The notes: a model not told the origin generated them from the sequence alone. 23,755 bases of DNA from Bacillota bacterium (GCA_023395615.1 JAEWYP010000041.1:1-23755); one strand, 5' to 3'; shown: positions 8,901-16,599, counted from the first letter of the stretch. Translations and numbers: made by a program.

Positions 8901-9680
8901 GGCGCTGATGCAGAGCCAATGGGGACGCAACCCGATGACCCGGTCGCACCGAAACTGCGGTTTGTTCACCATCCTTTTAAGGTGGGCGTTACAGCCCTGA
9001 CGCGGGCGGAAAAGGAGGCAGCCGGGCAGGCGGAGCTAACCGGCTCTGTGTCCGATAATGAGGATGGCGAACTGGAAACCGTTGAAACCAAACGCCTTCC
9101 GCTTGCGCTGGCACGGCCGAAGCTGATGGATGATCTGCCGGAATTGCCTGCCTTTTTGCGCCCTCCGGCAGAACAAACCGGTCTGATGCGTGGCGTGGCT
9201 GCCCACAAGGCGTTGAGTCTGCTAACGTATGCGGGGCTGCGTGACGCGGGCGAAGACCGAAACGCGCTGGAGGCGGAAGTGCGGCGGCAACTGGACGCGC
9301 TGGCGGTCCGGCGTTTGTTTACTCCGGAGGAACGGGAACGGGTGGACGTGGCCTCGGTGGCTGGTTTCTTTGCGGACCCCTGCGGGCGGCGGGCTCTTTC
9401 GGCTTCGCAGGTGCGGCGCGAATGGAGTTTTAACCTGTTGCTGCCGGAGCGGGGAGGCCTGATAGCACAGGGCGTGGTGGATTTGTGCTATGTAGTGGAC
9501 GGCACATGGGAACTGGTGGATTATAAAACGGATCGTGTGGAAGACCCCGCGAAACTGTGGGCGCTTTACGGAGAACAGATTGAACTGTATCGGCGGGCGC
9601 TCCGGGAGGCGACCGGCCTGACCGTGCGTGGCGCCACGCTGTTTTCGCTGGCGCTGGGTCGCGGAGATACCCGGCAATGA
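5991..9680 (+). CDS. addA: Helicase-nuclease AddA, ATP-dependent double-strand break end processing
   Basis: Large UvrD/Rep-type helicase with a C-terminal RecB-like nuclease, the 3'-strand-processing subunit of the AddAB complex that resects double-strand breaks for RecA and degrades linear DNA. It has 1229 residues, full length for the family. Visible are Walker A AAAGSGKT at 22-29, Walker B VDEYQD at 382-387, the YVGDVKQSIYRFRQADP motif, TIHKSKGLEF at about 758-767, LYVAMTRAQEELVLLG, and nuclease residues D1164, D1177 and K1179 in GVVDL and DYKTD. The ATG follows GGGGGAGGTG closely. The gene contains a parS site at codons 402-408 and DnaA-box-like motifs near 8724-8784, in a poorly conserved linker. 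addB, which usually precedes addA, is absent from this window. Confidence 0.97.
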   Translation: MGLTEAQQAAVDARNRQLLVSAAAGSGKTRVLIERIFSLISRDHLSVDRMLIVTFTHAAAAEMRERLQARLSEAADTDRDIRRQAELMETAQISTLHSFCQKLVREYFQAVDIDPQAMLGDEAICANLKSKAQSDAMDALYERAASGDAYAQSLTLKFDEKQIDRMISDLYPFLMAMPDPFAWLEDQAAHTYGPEDLIKGNMAETLLADCGMLVSGASELAQRNLRLAENPLCPEAYLPVIKSDQIAVKAVEDAISDGLPAVSTAVKAFSLMRLPSLRKQEPEQENVRDEYKGNRDQIKKLVGAVSENVPDDPQTAIHRLNAMQPSLAALAALIRDTDERYGAAKKERNLIDFSDLERMALRILANPDIREEIASRYDGVFVDEYQDISAVQEAILNALKRDVSRETSGVPQRYFYVGDVKQSIYRFRQADPTLFMGKAKSFSPDRDAPARRITLNANFRSRETVLSAVNRVFERVMRSDVTEIDYDTEARLYPGVPSVGDPPVSLHLFTQPVRAGERAALQAYAIAREIAFRVGKPLADREGKPAGVLRYRDIAILAPKMKGVSDVLERTLNEMGIPVYCEDRGSGMATEETAQALNFLRLLNNASDDLALLGWLRGPAVGMSERELAEIRLKSFSGSYLNAVLAMAAETSALAGRCKALMEALERERFLAAEMPLDEYLWGWLNRSGLYAFYGCQPGGRLRQANLRMLCEKAGEYEKHRGGGLQNFLASVEAQAGVQDSASPTVLSPHEDVVRVMTIHKSKGLEFPVVFVMGLEESFSRRDRSELAAHARLGVALPYVNEEMRTTSDTMLKAAINLRRQAEEKAERARLLYVAMTRAQEELVLLGCTQDAIPQQIGAGTDEKDSAYTIFGAGSMLDWVRLCLDGRDVVEEATPEGVIDNPLWRNDQSGQLSTESTSIPQKQGAWRVVFHNAPQELETALLRSRGLAEQEELDQRGKRLAELAEQVRLHGADAEPMGTQPDDPVAPKLRFVHHPFKVGVTALTRAEKEAAGQAELTGSVSDNEDGELETVETKRLPLALARPKLMDDLPELPAFLRPPAEQTGLMRGVAAHKALSLLTYAGLRDAGEDRNALEAEVRRQLDALAVRRLFTPEERERVDVASVAGFFADPCGRRALSASQVRREWSFNLLLPERGGLIAQGVVDLCYVVDGTWELVDYKTDRVEDPAKLWALYGEQIELYRRALREATGLTVRGATLFSLALGRGDTRQ
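7196..7211. promoter_or_regulatory. parS: parS site 3, inside addA
   Basis: A third perfect TGTTTCACGTGAAACA palindrome. It is read in frame within addA as part of Asp-Val-Ser-Arg-Glu-Thr-Ser (residues 402-408), between the VDEYQD and VGDVKQSIYRF motifs. It lies 1,293 bases from site 2. Confidence 0.93.
8724..8784 (+). other. Cluster of DnaA-box-like nonamers inside addA
   Basis: Four CCAC-containing nonamers lie in 61 bases: TTATCCACC (8724-8732, one mismatch to TTATCCACA), GAATCCACA (8733-8741), TATTCCACA (8744-8752) and TTTTCCACA (8776-8784, one mismatch). They share one orientation and sit in the coding stretch for a low-conservation AddA linker. Binding is speculative. Confidence 0.3.
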
Positions 9681-9773
9681 CGGTATTTTTACACGCGGGA
9701 ATAAAACACGTCGCGTAAACGTCGTATGGATGGGGAAACGATCACCGGAAACGGCCCGCAAACGAATTAAAGC

Positions 9774-9802
9774 TTGCGTTCCCTTATATTTCCTAGTACA
9801 AT
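9774..9802 (+). promoter_or_regulatory. Promoter of the peptidoglycan-binding lipoprotein gene
   Basis: TTGCGT (9774-9779), a 17-base spacer and TACAAT (9797-9802) precede a leader of about 65 bases to the GTG start at 9873. No terminator was seen between addA and this promoter, so read-through is possible. Confidence 0.6.
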
Positions 9803-9872
9803 GATGGTGGCGTTCCAGCGGACGGCGTTCGCCGGGCGCACCCTGACCCATCCTGATGAGGGAGTGTTTTTT

Positions 9873-11582
9873 GTGAAGAATCATCGCTTGCAGCAGGCGA
9901 ATGCGGGCCATACCCGCAAGCTCTGGCTGTTGGCCGTACTGCTGGTTGCCGCATTGGCTATGACCGGTTGCTATGTGGAGCCGGACCGCATCGTAGATGA
10001 TACGAACGGTCTTACGGTTGCCACGGGCGGTCAGCAATTTGATACGGTCATCACGCCGACCCCCGCGGCTACAGCCACGCCTACGCCTACGCCGGAAACT
10101 ACCGGCGGTTCGCAGCAGGTGGACTGGTCCAACTGGAATTTTGGCAATGATAACGCTACCAATCCGCCCAGCAATGTAAGCACGGTGGGTGGCATCTCCA
10201 CGCTGGCCCCGACCAACGCCCCCGCGAATACGGGTGCGGCGAGCACCGCTACCCCTAAGCCGACGGCCACTGTCGCCGCCAGCGGAACGACGCTGAAAAG
10301 CGGTTCGTCCGGCACGGCGGTAAAGCAGCTGCAGACGCGCCTGAAAGAGCTTGGCTATTATACCGGCTCGGTAGACGGCAGCTATGGCGCCGGCACTGCC
10401 AGCGCGGTTAAGGATTTCCAGGCTGCTAACAACCTAACGGCGGACGGGGTTGCGGGCACAAAAACACAGGAAAAGGTATACAGTTATTACGCGGTCGCCA
10501 AAAAGGACACGGGCAGTTCCGGCAGCAGTTCCGTAAAGCCGACGAAAAAGCCCAGCTCGAGCAGCTCCGGCAGCAGCACGACCACGACGACCAACAGCTA
10601 TACAAACGGGAAAACGACGATTTACCTCAAGCTCGGTTCCTCGGGCGAACAGGTGAAAATTCTGCAAAACCGCCTGATTGTGCTGGGGTATATGAGTGGC
10701 ACGGCGGACGGTGATTTTGCCGAAACGACCGAGGCGGCGGTGGTGGCGTTCCAGAAACGCAACTCCATTTACGCGGACGGCGTCGCTGGGCCGACGACGC
10801 TGACCAAACTGTATTCCACTTCGGCGAAGAAAGCCAGCTCGGTAGTCGCCAATCTCGGTTCCCTCAAACTGGGTATGAACGGCAGCGGTGTGCGCGCCCT
10901 TCAGCAGCGCCTGAAAGATTTGGGCTATTATACCGGTTCCGTGGACGGGGATTATGGCGCTGGCACCCAGCAGGCGGTGACCGCTTTCCAGACAGCCAAC
11001 GGCCTTACGGCGGACGGCGTGGCGGGCAAAGCGACGCTGAACGCGCTGTACGGCTCTACCGGCACAGGCGGTACCGGTACGGGCACTGATCCGGATAAAT
11101 ACGGGGAGACGGTTACCACCAACGGATATTCCACCATTTCCGGCAGCACGTCGTCCTCGACTGCCAATGTGACCGCCCTGCAAAGCGCGCTGTCCAGCAC
11201 CGGGTATTACAGCGGCACGCTGGATGGCAGTTACGGCTCCGTAACAGTAGAGGCCGTAAAGAGCTTCCAGACGGCAAAAGGGTTGCGCGCGACCGGCGTG
11301 GCAGGGCCCAGTACGCAGCGGTTGCTTTACGGCGGCACCAGCGAAAGCGGCACTTACGCCAAGCTAACGGTAGGGTCGACCGGCGCGGCGGTAAAGAATC
11401 TGCAGTATACGCTGTACGAATTGCAGTACTACGACGGTAAAATTACCGGAACTTATGACGATATGACCGCGACGGCGGTGAAGCTGTTCCAGGAAGTGAA
11501 CGGACTTACGATTGACGGCGTGGCCGGGCAAGCAACGCAGCAAAAGCTTTACAGCAGCAATGCGAAACCCTGTAACATCTAA
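9873..11582 (+). CDS. Lipoprotein with five peptidoglycan-binding (PG_binding_1) repeats
   Basis: Exported lipoprotein of 569 residues, predicted to sit on the outer face of the membrane and bind cell-wall peptidoglycan. A basic N-terminus and hydrophobic helix end in the lipobox LAMTGC (Cys about residue 33). A Thr/Pro/Ala-rich spacer (TPTPAATATPTPTPETT) leads to five PG_binding_1 units starting near residues 141, 252, 331, 425 and 498. Each has the pattern LQ..L..LGYY.G..DG.YG..T..AV..FQ..NGL.ADGVAG..T...LY. Ser/Lys- and Gly/Thr-rich linkers separate them. No catalytic domain is present. The GTG start at 9873 follows GGGAG by 8 bases and gives a proper signal peptide; the frame is open further upstream but crosses the promoter. 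Exact role unknown, possibly wall anchoring or scaffolding. Confidence 0.9.
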   Translation: MKNHRLQQANAGHTRKLWLLAVLLVAALAMTGCYVEPDRIVDDTNGLTVATGGQQFDTVITPTPAATATPTPTPETTGGSQQVDWSNWNFGNDNATNPPSNVSTVGGISTLAPTNAPANTGAASTATPKPTATVAASGTTLKSGSSGTAVKQLQTRLKELGYYTGSVDGSYGAGTASAVKDFQAANNLTADGVAGTKTQEKVYSYYAVAKKDTGSSGSSSVKPTKKPSSSSSGSSTTTTTNSYTNGKTTIYLKLGSSGEQVKILQNRLIVLGYMSGTADGDFAETTEAAVVAFQKRNSIYADGVAGPTTLTKLYSTSAKKASSVVANLGSLKLGMNGSGVRALQQRLKDLGYYTGSVDGDYGAGTQQAVTAFQTANGLTADGVAGKATLNALYGSTGTGGTGTGTDPDKYGETVTTNGYSTISGSTSSSTANVTALQSALSSTGYYSGTLDGSYGSVTVEAVKSFQTAKGLRATGVAGPSTQRLLYGGTSESGTYAKLTVGSTGAAVKNLQYTLYELQYYDGKITGTYDDMTATAVKLFQEVNGLTIDGVAGQATQQKLYSSNAKPCNI

Positions 11583-11601
11583 ACGACTTCTGGTATTTCC
11601 G

Positions 11602-11626
11602 GGCCCGGCTATGTGCCGGGCCTTTT
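11602..11626 (+). terminator. Rho-independent terminator after the lipoprotein gene
   Basis: GGCCCGGC (11602-11609) pairs with GCCGGGCC (11615-11622) across a 5-base loop and is followed by TTTT. It lies 20 bases after the stop codon. Confidence 0.88.
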
Positions 11627-11759
11627 CCATAAAGATGCCGTAACAGAAAAGGTCGGCAACGATGTCCACCGGAAATGGAACAGTAAGAAGAACTGAGTCG
11701 GGCCATAGCGCTGGTTATCCCGGCCGATGGGCGCGTTGAGCCGACAGGGAGGTTTGCAG

Positions 11760-13163
11760 GTGGAAAATCGGGCGCGCAGGATGAAAGCAGCATGGGCAGG
11801 GATCATGGCGGTCGTATGGCTGGCCGTTAGTCTGCTGTCTCCTTTGCCTTCATGGGCGGAACAGACATCGGCAACCCCTGTGAACAGCACTGAAACGGAT
11901 GCGACTACGGAGACAGAGGATGCCGGGCAGGAAGTAACAGCCGATGAGCTTGCGGACGATGTGGCCGCGCTGACCGCCCTGCAGGAGAATCTGACACTGG
12001 ACACGCAGGCGAAGCTGGATGCTTTGTTGAAACGGTATGACGCGTTGGGCGCGTGCGTGTGCGTGATTGAAAACGGACGGATCACCTATACGTTTTGCTA
12101 TGGGCTGATTGCTCCGGAGGGCGCACCGGTAACGGAGAATACGTTATTTCGGGTGGGTTCCATCAGCAAAATGGTGACCGCGATGGGAATGATGCGGCTT
12201 GTGGAGGATGGGAAAGCGGAACTGGATGAAGACCTGTCCGACCTGTTTGGGTTTACAGTCCGTAATCCGCAGTATCCCAAAGAGGAGATCACGCTTCGGC
12301 AGTTGATGAGCCACACGGCCGGGCTGCGGGACAATGGCGCCTATGAAAAAGCATTGAACGGAAACATACAGCCGCTTGAAAATCTTTTCAGCGGAGAGAT
12401 CTGCTCCTCGCTGTTTTATGGAGATACGCATCCGGGTACGAAAATACAGTATTCCAACTTTGGGGGCGGGTTGCTGGGTACGCTGGTGGAAACCCTGTCC
12501 GGTGAAACGCTGGATGATTATATGAACCGAACTTTTTTCTCCTCGCTGGGGATCACGGCGGCGTATCAGGCGGGGCGATTGCCCGCCGACGCGCAGGTAT
12601 CGGATCAGTATACCATGCCGGCAGGGCGCCTGACCGCAACGGTACGAAGCGGGAGCGAAACAGCGGCTACGCAGGCCTCACCGCAAACAGACTATATCTA
12701 TTCCGCAGGAAAACTGACTCTGTCCGCGCCGGATCTGGCGAAACTTGTGATTGCGCTGTGCGACGGCGGGATTTATGGAGAAACGCGGGTGTTAAAGGAA
12801 AGTTCCGCCGCTGAGATGCGAACCGCCCAGAACCATATTGGATCGGTTACGTGCGACAGCGGTTGGGGGCTGGATATGAGCATTCTCAAGGATACGATGG
12901 TGGAAGGCCGCACGCTGTACGGTCACGGTGGAAAGGCGAATGGGATGCTGTGCACCGCGTACTTTGACCCGACAGACCGGACGGGCGTCGTAATGCTGAC
13001 CAACGGGTGCAGAAACCGGAAAACTTATCAGGGTGTGGGAATGCTAAGCCTGCTGACGGTTCGCCTCTGCTATACGGAGTTGCTTGCGGGGCGACATATC
13101 GCGGTGGATCCCTGGCTGGTGGATGATCAGGACGAACCGGAACGAAAAAGTTCGGAATCTTGA
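11760..13163 (+). CDS. Exported beta-lactamase-family serine hydrolase (class C / DD-peptidase fold)
   Basis: Serine hydrolase of the Beta-lactamase (PF00144) family, 467 residues, predicted to be secreted or membrane-tethered. The signal peptide is the hydrophobic run ending LLSPLPSWAEQ. A Thr/Glu-rich low-complexity linker follows to about residue 65, then the catalytic domain. The nucleophile motif S134-I-S-K137 lies in FRVGSISKMVTAMGMM, the Tyr motif is Y231-S-N233 in YSNFGGGLLGTLVE, and the third motif is H389-G-G391 in YGHGGKANG. Family members act as D-amino-acid peptidases, esterases or penicillin-binding enzymes, and the substrate cannot be read from sequence. I chose GTG 11760, with GGGAGG 7 bases upstream; the ATG at 11781 is an alternative that leaves the signal peptide intact. 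A nearby cell-wall lipoprotein fits an envelope role. Confidence 0.88.
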   Translation: MENRARRMKAAWAGIMAVVWLAVSLLSPLPSWAEQTSATPVNSTETDATTETEDAGQEVTADELADDVAALTALQENLTLDTQAKLDALLKRYDALGACVCVIENGRITYTFCYGLIAPEGAPVTENTLFRVGSISKMVTAMGMMRLVEDGKAELDEDLSDLFGFTVRNPQYPKEEITLRQLMSHTAGLRDNGAYEKALNGNIQPLENLFSGEICSSLFYGDTHPGTKIQYSNFGGGLLGTLVETLSGETLDDYMNRTFFSSLGITAAYQAGRLPADAQVSDQYTMPAGRLTATVRSGSETAATQASPQTDYIYSAGKLTLSAPDLAKLVIALCDGGIYGETRVLKESSAAEMRTAQNHIGSVTCDSGWGLDMSILKDTMVEGRTLYGHGGKANGMLCTAYFDPTDRTGVVMLTNGCRNRKTYQGVGMLSLLTVRLCYTELLAGRHIAVDPWLVDDQDEPERKSSES

Positions 13164-13329
13164 CGAGAGACGGTAGATGTAGAAAACATCCAAAGAACCG
13201 ACCACATATTCGTATAAAATTGCAATAATGTTCAAAATTTCAACAGAAGCCGTTCTTTGCGCACTTTGCAACAGCGAAAATGAGTTGTATTAAAAGGGGA
13301 AAAAATCCCTGCCTTTTGGCATGCAAGAA
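13164..13329. other. Intergenic region without a recognised gene
   Basis: AT-richer spacer after the serine hydrolase. It holds short A- and T-runs and a weak GGGGA(A)nTCCC inverted repeat near 13297-13312, but no convincing terminator, RNA gene or frame with a ribosome site. The AraC promoter follows directly. Confidence 0.5.
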
Positions 13330-13358
13330 TTGACAAGCGAAAGGAGTGACCTTATAAT
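13330..13358 (+). promoter_or_regulatory. Perfect consensus sigma-A promoter of the AraC-family gene
   Basis: TTGACA (13330-13335), exactly 17 bases, then TATAAT (13353-13358). It is the only promoter in the window matching consensus at all twelve positions, and it drives the regulator through a leader of about 95 bases. Confidence 0.85.
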
Positions 13359-13458
13359 AATCGTGTTGACATCCGCAGATTTTTTTCTGGCTGCGTGTCA
13401 GCGGTGGGCCGCATCAGGCAAGCGGCGGTAAGGCATGATAAGAAAGCGAGGAAACCAC

Positions 13459-14346
13459 GTGACCTACGTACAGTTTATCCCCAAGCCTCCGGTGATCGAC
13501 GGCGGCGATCCCGGCGTTTTTGTGCAGGGCACCCATATTCCGGCGGCGCTGGTGGAAGAAAGCGGCGTCTGGATTCACAGTGCGGGCAGTGCAATGCTTC
13601 AGCAGCAGAACTACCGCCTTTTTACCGGCGATAAGTGGCTGTGGATGATTATCGATGAGGGAGCCGCGGTGTTTACCACCAAGGACGAGGAGATTGAACT
13701 GGCCAAGGGCGAGTGTATCGTGGTGCCTCCGGACACCGAGGGGTGCGGAATGAAAAACGCCAGGGACGCCCGCATCCTGTGGCTTACCATTGATGGGCCG
13801 CTGAGTTCCCATTTCCTGCGGGAGATGAACGCGCTCAACGATGTGCCCGCACGGCAGGGCACCCTGCCTTCGCAGGTGCTGCTTTCCCGCCAGATTGTGC
13901 AGGTGCTGGTGCGCCATACCGGTACCGGCGACGCCAGTTTCCAGCTGGGCCAGTTGCTGTGGGGATTGCTGGCCGCGCACAGCGGGCAGAGCGTGGCGAT
14001 GAGCGCGACGCTCAGCCACGAAATCGCCCGTGTGGTGGATACGCTGCGCGCCTGTCAGTATCGCGATTCTTTCTCGCTGGCGGACATGGCCGCCATCAGC
14101 CGGATGCCGGTGGAAACCTTCCGCAAGCGTTTCTCCACGGAACTGGGCATTCCCCCACTGGCGTATTTGCAGTTTTTAAAAATGGAGCGCGCCAAAACCC
14201 TGCTGCGCGGCGGGATGAACGTGAAACAGACCGGCGTGGAAATCGGGATGCCGGACCCCTACCATTTCAGCAAGCAGTTTAAGCATGTGGTGGGCATGAG
14301 CCCCACCGCCTACTTAAAGCATGTGGGATATAACAATAAAGAGTAA
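13459..14346 (+). CDS. AraC-family transcriptional regulator
   Basis: DNA-binding regulator of about 295 residues. The N-terminal half (to about residue 130) looks like a cupin-type sensing domain, with the run KGECIVVPPDTEGCGM. The C-terminal 100 residues are a double helix-turn-helix AraC domain: FSLADMAAISRMPVETFRKRFSTELGIPPLAYLQFLKMERAKTLL carries the first helix-turn-helix and the linker helix, and NVKQTGVEIGMPDPYHFSKQFKHVVGMSPTAYL the second with the family signature. The ligand is unknown; members often sense sugars. The start is uncertain: GTG 13459 has GAGG about 9 bases upstream, while the in-frame ATG at 13435 (303 residues) has only AAGG two bases away. No sugar-utilisation gene stands beside it, so its target may be distant or itself. 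Confidence 0.88.
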   Translation: MTYVQFIPKPPVIDGGDPGVFVQGTHIPAALVEESGVWIHSAGSAMLQQQNYRLFTGDKWLWMIIDEGAAVFTTKDEEIELAKGECIVVPPDTEGCGMKNARDARILWLTIDGPLSSHFLREMNALNDVPARQGTLPSQVLLSRQIVQVLVRHTGTGDASFQLGQLLWGLLAAHSGQSVAMSATLSHEIARVVDTLRACQYRDSFSLADMAAISRMPVETFRKRFSTELGIPPLAYLQFLKMERAKTLLRGGMNVKQTGVEIGMPDPYHFSKQFKHVVGMSPTAYLKHVGYNNKE

Positions 14347-14352
14347 CGCTTG

Positions 14353-14482
14353 CGCAGATTGCTGAAAAAGGCCCATCTGCGTTGTCAGCTTCGGGGTGGC
14401 AAGGGGTTCACTTACGAACGAGTAAGCTCACCCGCTTGCCACCCTTGCTTCCTAGCATCTGAACCTTTTTGAGCAATCTGCG
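14353..14482. repeat. Long three-tier palindromic stem-loop element
   Basis: A 19-base inverted repeat with one mismatch (14353-14371 and 14464-14482) encloses a perfect 10-base one, GGGTGGCAAG/CTTGCCACCC (14394-14403/14435-14444). Inside that are GGGT/ACCC (14404-14407/14430-14433) and CTTAC/GTAAG (14411-14415/14422-14426) around a GAACGA loop. It begins 6 bases after the AraC stop. The nested symmetry resembles small non-autonomous palindromic repeats (REP/MITE type) or a structured RNA. No second copy lies in this window. Confidence 0.55.
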
Positions 14483-14517
14483 GTTAGCCGCCTGTAAGGG
14501 GTCTATCAGCGGTCCGA

Positions 14518-14553
14518 ACCGGCGCACGCCCATATCTGGCGTACGCCGGTTTT
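14518..14553 (+). terminator. Rho-independent terminator after the AraC gene
   Basis: ACCGGCG-c-ACGCC (14518-14530) pairs with GGCGT-a-CGCCGGT (14538-14550) over a 7-base loop, 12 bp with one mismatch, followed by TTT. The orientation suits plus-strand transcription from the AraC gene through the palindromic element. Confidence 0.75.
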
Positions 14554-14663
14554 CGTATTTCTGTACGGTGATTTGTCGTTGACTGTATGGTACGGGGTCA
14601 GGCTGTAATGGCAGAAGGATTCGGTTTTGATAACCCACTTATGGTTCAATAATCCGTTCTTGT

Positions 14664-14703
14664 GCCGATCAGCCGGTGAAAACGTTGATGATGATCGGCT
14701 GAT
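14664..14703. other. Two mutually exclusive hairpins just downstream of mnmG
   Basis: GCCGATCA (14664-14671) pairs with TGATCGGC (14692-14699). Shifted by four bases, ATCAGCCG (14668-14675) pairs with CGGCTGAT (14696-14703). Each has 8 bp and a 20-base loop. They lie directly after the mnmG stop on its strand but lack a T-run, so this is at best an atypical 3' structure. The rest of 14554-14706 shows nothing recognisable. Confidence 0.35.
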
Positions 14704-14706
14704 GGG

Positions 14707-16599
14707 CTACCCGCGTTTTTCCTCATCCCGTAACTTTTTAAGCCATACCATCAGTACCGCCACGTCGGCGGGGTTCACGCCCGGGATGCGCCCCGCCTGG
14801 CTTAAGCTGCGCGGTTTGCGCGCGGCCAGCTTCTGCCGCGCCTCGATGCGAAGGCTGGAGAGGGCGGAATAGTCCAGATCGTCGGGAATCAGCCAGTCCT
14901 CCATCTCCCGCGCGCGGGCTACCTGCTGGTTTTCCTTTTCCAGATAGCCTTCGTATTTTACGTTCAGCTCCGCCTGCGCGCGCGCGTCCGCCGGATAATC
15001 GGCCAGCTCCGGCACCAGCTCGGTCACGGCGGCCAGGTCGATGTTGGGCCTGCGCAGCAGGTCGGCGGCGGTGTAGCTAAGCTCCGCGGGCGGTTCGCCG
15101 TGGGCGGTCAGCCACGCCGCCCGATCCTCCGTCGCCTTCAGGCGAACGGCGTTCAGGCGGGTTTGCAGGTCCGCACTCGCCGTGCGCTTGGTTTCCATCA
15201 GCCGTAAACGATTTTCGCTCGCAAGGCCGCAGCGGTATCCAAGCTCCGTCAGGCGCAGGTCGGCGTTATCCTGCCGAAGAAGCAACCGGTGCTCGGCGCG
15301 CCCCGTCATCATCCGGTAAGGCTCGTCTACACCTTTCACGGTCAGGTCGTCCACCATCACGCCGATGTAGGCCATGTCGCGCGTTAAAATCAACGGGTCG
15401 CGGCCCAGCAGCTTGCACGCGGCGTTGATGCCCGCCAGCAGCCCCTGTGCCGCAGCTTCTTCGTATCCGCTGGTGCCGTTCACCTGCCCGGCAAAGTACA
15501 GCCCCGGCACGCGGCGGCTTTCCAGCGTAAGGCGCAGCTCGGTGGGGTCGATGCAGTCGTACTCGATGGCGTAGGCGAGGCGGGTCAGCACTGCGCGGTG
15601 CAGGCCCGGAAGCGTGCGATACATGGGCCACTGCACGCGTTCTGGCAGGCTGGTGCTCATCCCCTGCGGATACCATTCCGGCGCGTTCAGCCCCTCCGGC
15701 TCCAAAAAAATCTGGTGGCGGTCCTTATCCGGAAAGCGGCGGATTTTATCTTCGATGCTGGGGCAGTAGCGCGCCCCGGTGCCCTTGATTTCCCCGCGCA
15801 CCATGGGGCTTAAGTGCAGGTTCTCCCGGATGATGTGGTGCGTTTCCTCGTTGGTGTAGGTCAGGTAACACCGGCGGCGGTTCACCAGCGGGAACGTAAC
15901 GCCGCATTCCGGCGCTTTGGCGACAGTTAAAAAGGAAAACGGCGTGATCGGGTCGTCGCCGTCCTGCGGCTCCATCTCGTCAAAATCGAGGGAACGCACA
16001 TCCAGCCGGGCGGGGGTGCCGGTTTTGAAACGGCGCAGGGTAAAACCAAGGTTTGTGAGCGAATCGCTTAACCCTTCGGCGCGCAACAAGCCCTGCGGGC
16101 CGCTGTTTTTGGTATATTCGCCGATGATGATTCGGCTTTTTAAATAAACGCCGCCGCATACGACGCACGCCCGGCAGGGAATCACATCGCCGGTCATGGT
16201 TTTTACGCCGGAAACCTGTCCGTTTTGGGTCAGTATGTCCATCGCTTCGCCCTGCCGCACAGTGAGGTGATCGGTGGTAAACAGCGTGTTCAGCATTTCC
16301 TCATGGTAGCGGCGCTTATCCGCCTGAGCGCGCAGGCTGTGTACGGCAGGCCCTTTGCCGATGTTAAGCATCCGGCTTTGCAAAAAGGTGCGGTCGATGG
16401 CCAGCCCCATCTGCCCGCCCAGCGCATCCAGCTCGCGTACCAGATGGCCTTTGCCCGTGCCGCCTACGGAGGGGTTGCAGGGCATCAGGGCGACGCTGTT
16501 TACATCCAGCGTAAGCAGCAAAGTTTGAAGCCCCATACGGGCGCAGGCCAGCGCGGCTTCGCAGCCAGCGTGCCCGGCCCCGATGATGATTACGTCCAT
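14707..16599 (-). CDS. mnmG: tRNA uridine-34 5-carboxymethylaminomethyl modification enzyme MnmG (GidA)
   Basis: FAD-dependent subunit of the MnmE-MnmG complex that installs the cmnm5 group on wobble uridine 34 of several tRNAs. It has 630 residues, normal for the long form. The dinucleotide-binding GAGHAG is at residues 7-12. The signature PCNPSVGGTGKGHLVRELDALGG follows, with conserved Cys at 41. Other family stretches include GPAVHSLRAQADKRRYHEEM, CGGVYLKSRIIIGEY, FKTGTPARLD, RYCPSIEDKIRRFPDKDRHQIFLEPEG with the second functional Cys, and FAGQVNGTSGYEEAAAQGLLAGINA. AAGG lies 10 bases before the ATG. It is divergent from the phosphohexomutase. Its usual ori neighbours mnmE and rsmG are not next to it. 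Confidence 0.98.
   Translation of the reverse strand: MDVIIIGAGHAGCEAALACARMGLQTLLLTLDVNSVALMPCNPSVGGTGKGHLVRELDALGGQMGLAIDRTFLQSRMLNIGKGPAVHSLRAQADKRRYHEEMLNTLFTTDHLTVRQGEAMDILTQNGQVSGVKTMTGDVIPCRACVVCGGVYLKSRIIIGEYTKNSGPQGLLRAEGLSDSLTNLGFTLRRFKTGTPARLDVRSLDFDEMEPQDGDDPITPFSFLTVAKAPECGVTFPLVNRRRCYLTYTNEETHHIIRENLHLSPMVRGEIKGTGARYCPSIEDKIRRFPDKDRHQIFLEPEGLNAPEWYPQGMSTSLPERVQWPMYRTLPGLHRAVLTRLAYAIEYDCIDPTELRLTLESRRVPGLYFAGQVNGTSGYEEAAAQGLLAGINAACKLLGRDPLILTRDMAYIGVMVDDLTVKGVDEPYRMMTGRAEHRLLLRQDNADLRLTELGYRCGLASENRLRLMETKRTASADLQTRLNAVRLKATEDRAAWLTAHGEPPAELSYTAADLLRRPNIDLAAVTELVPELADYPADARAQAELNVKYEGYLEKENQQVARAREMEDWLIPDDLDYSALSSLRIEARQKLAARKPRSLSQAGRIPGVNPADVAVLMVWLKKLRDEEKRG

Noticed and set aside
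13435..13458. ACGTG-containing word near the AraC start as a fourth parS
   Set aside because: Only CCACGTGAC matches; the TGTTT and GAAACA arms are absent.
13414..14019. Minus-strand frame of 201 codons opposite the AraC gene
   Set aside because: Antisense shadow; the plus strand has a coherent AraC domain, a ribosome site and a perfect promoter.
14353..14482. CRISPR or tRNA-like interpretation of the palindromic element
   Set aside because: There are no repeated units with spacers and no cloverleaf or CCA end; it is one nested inverted repeat.
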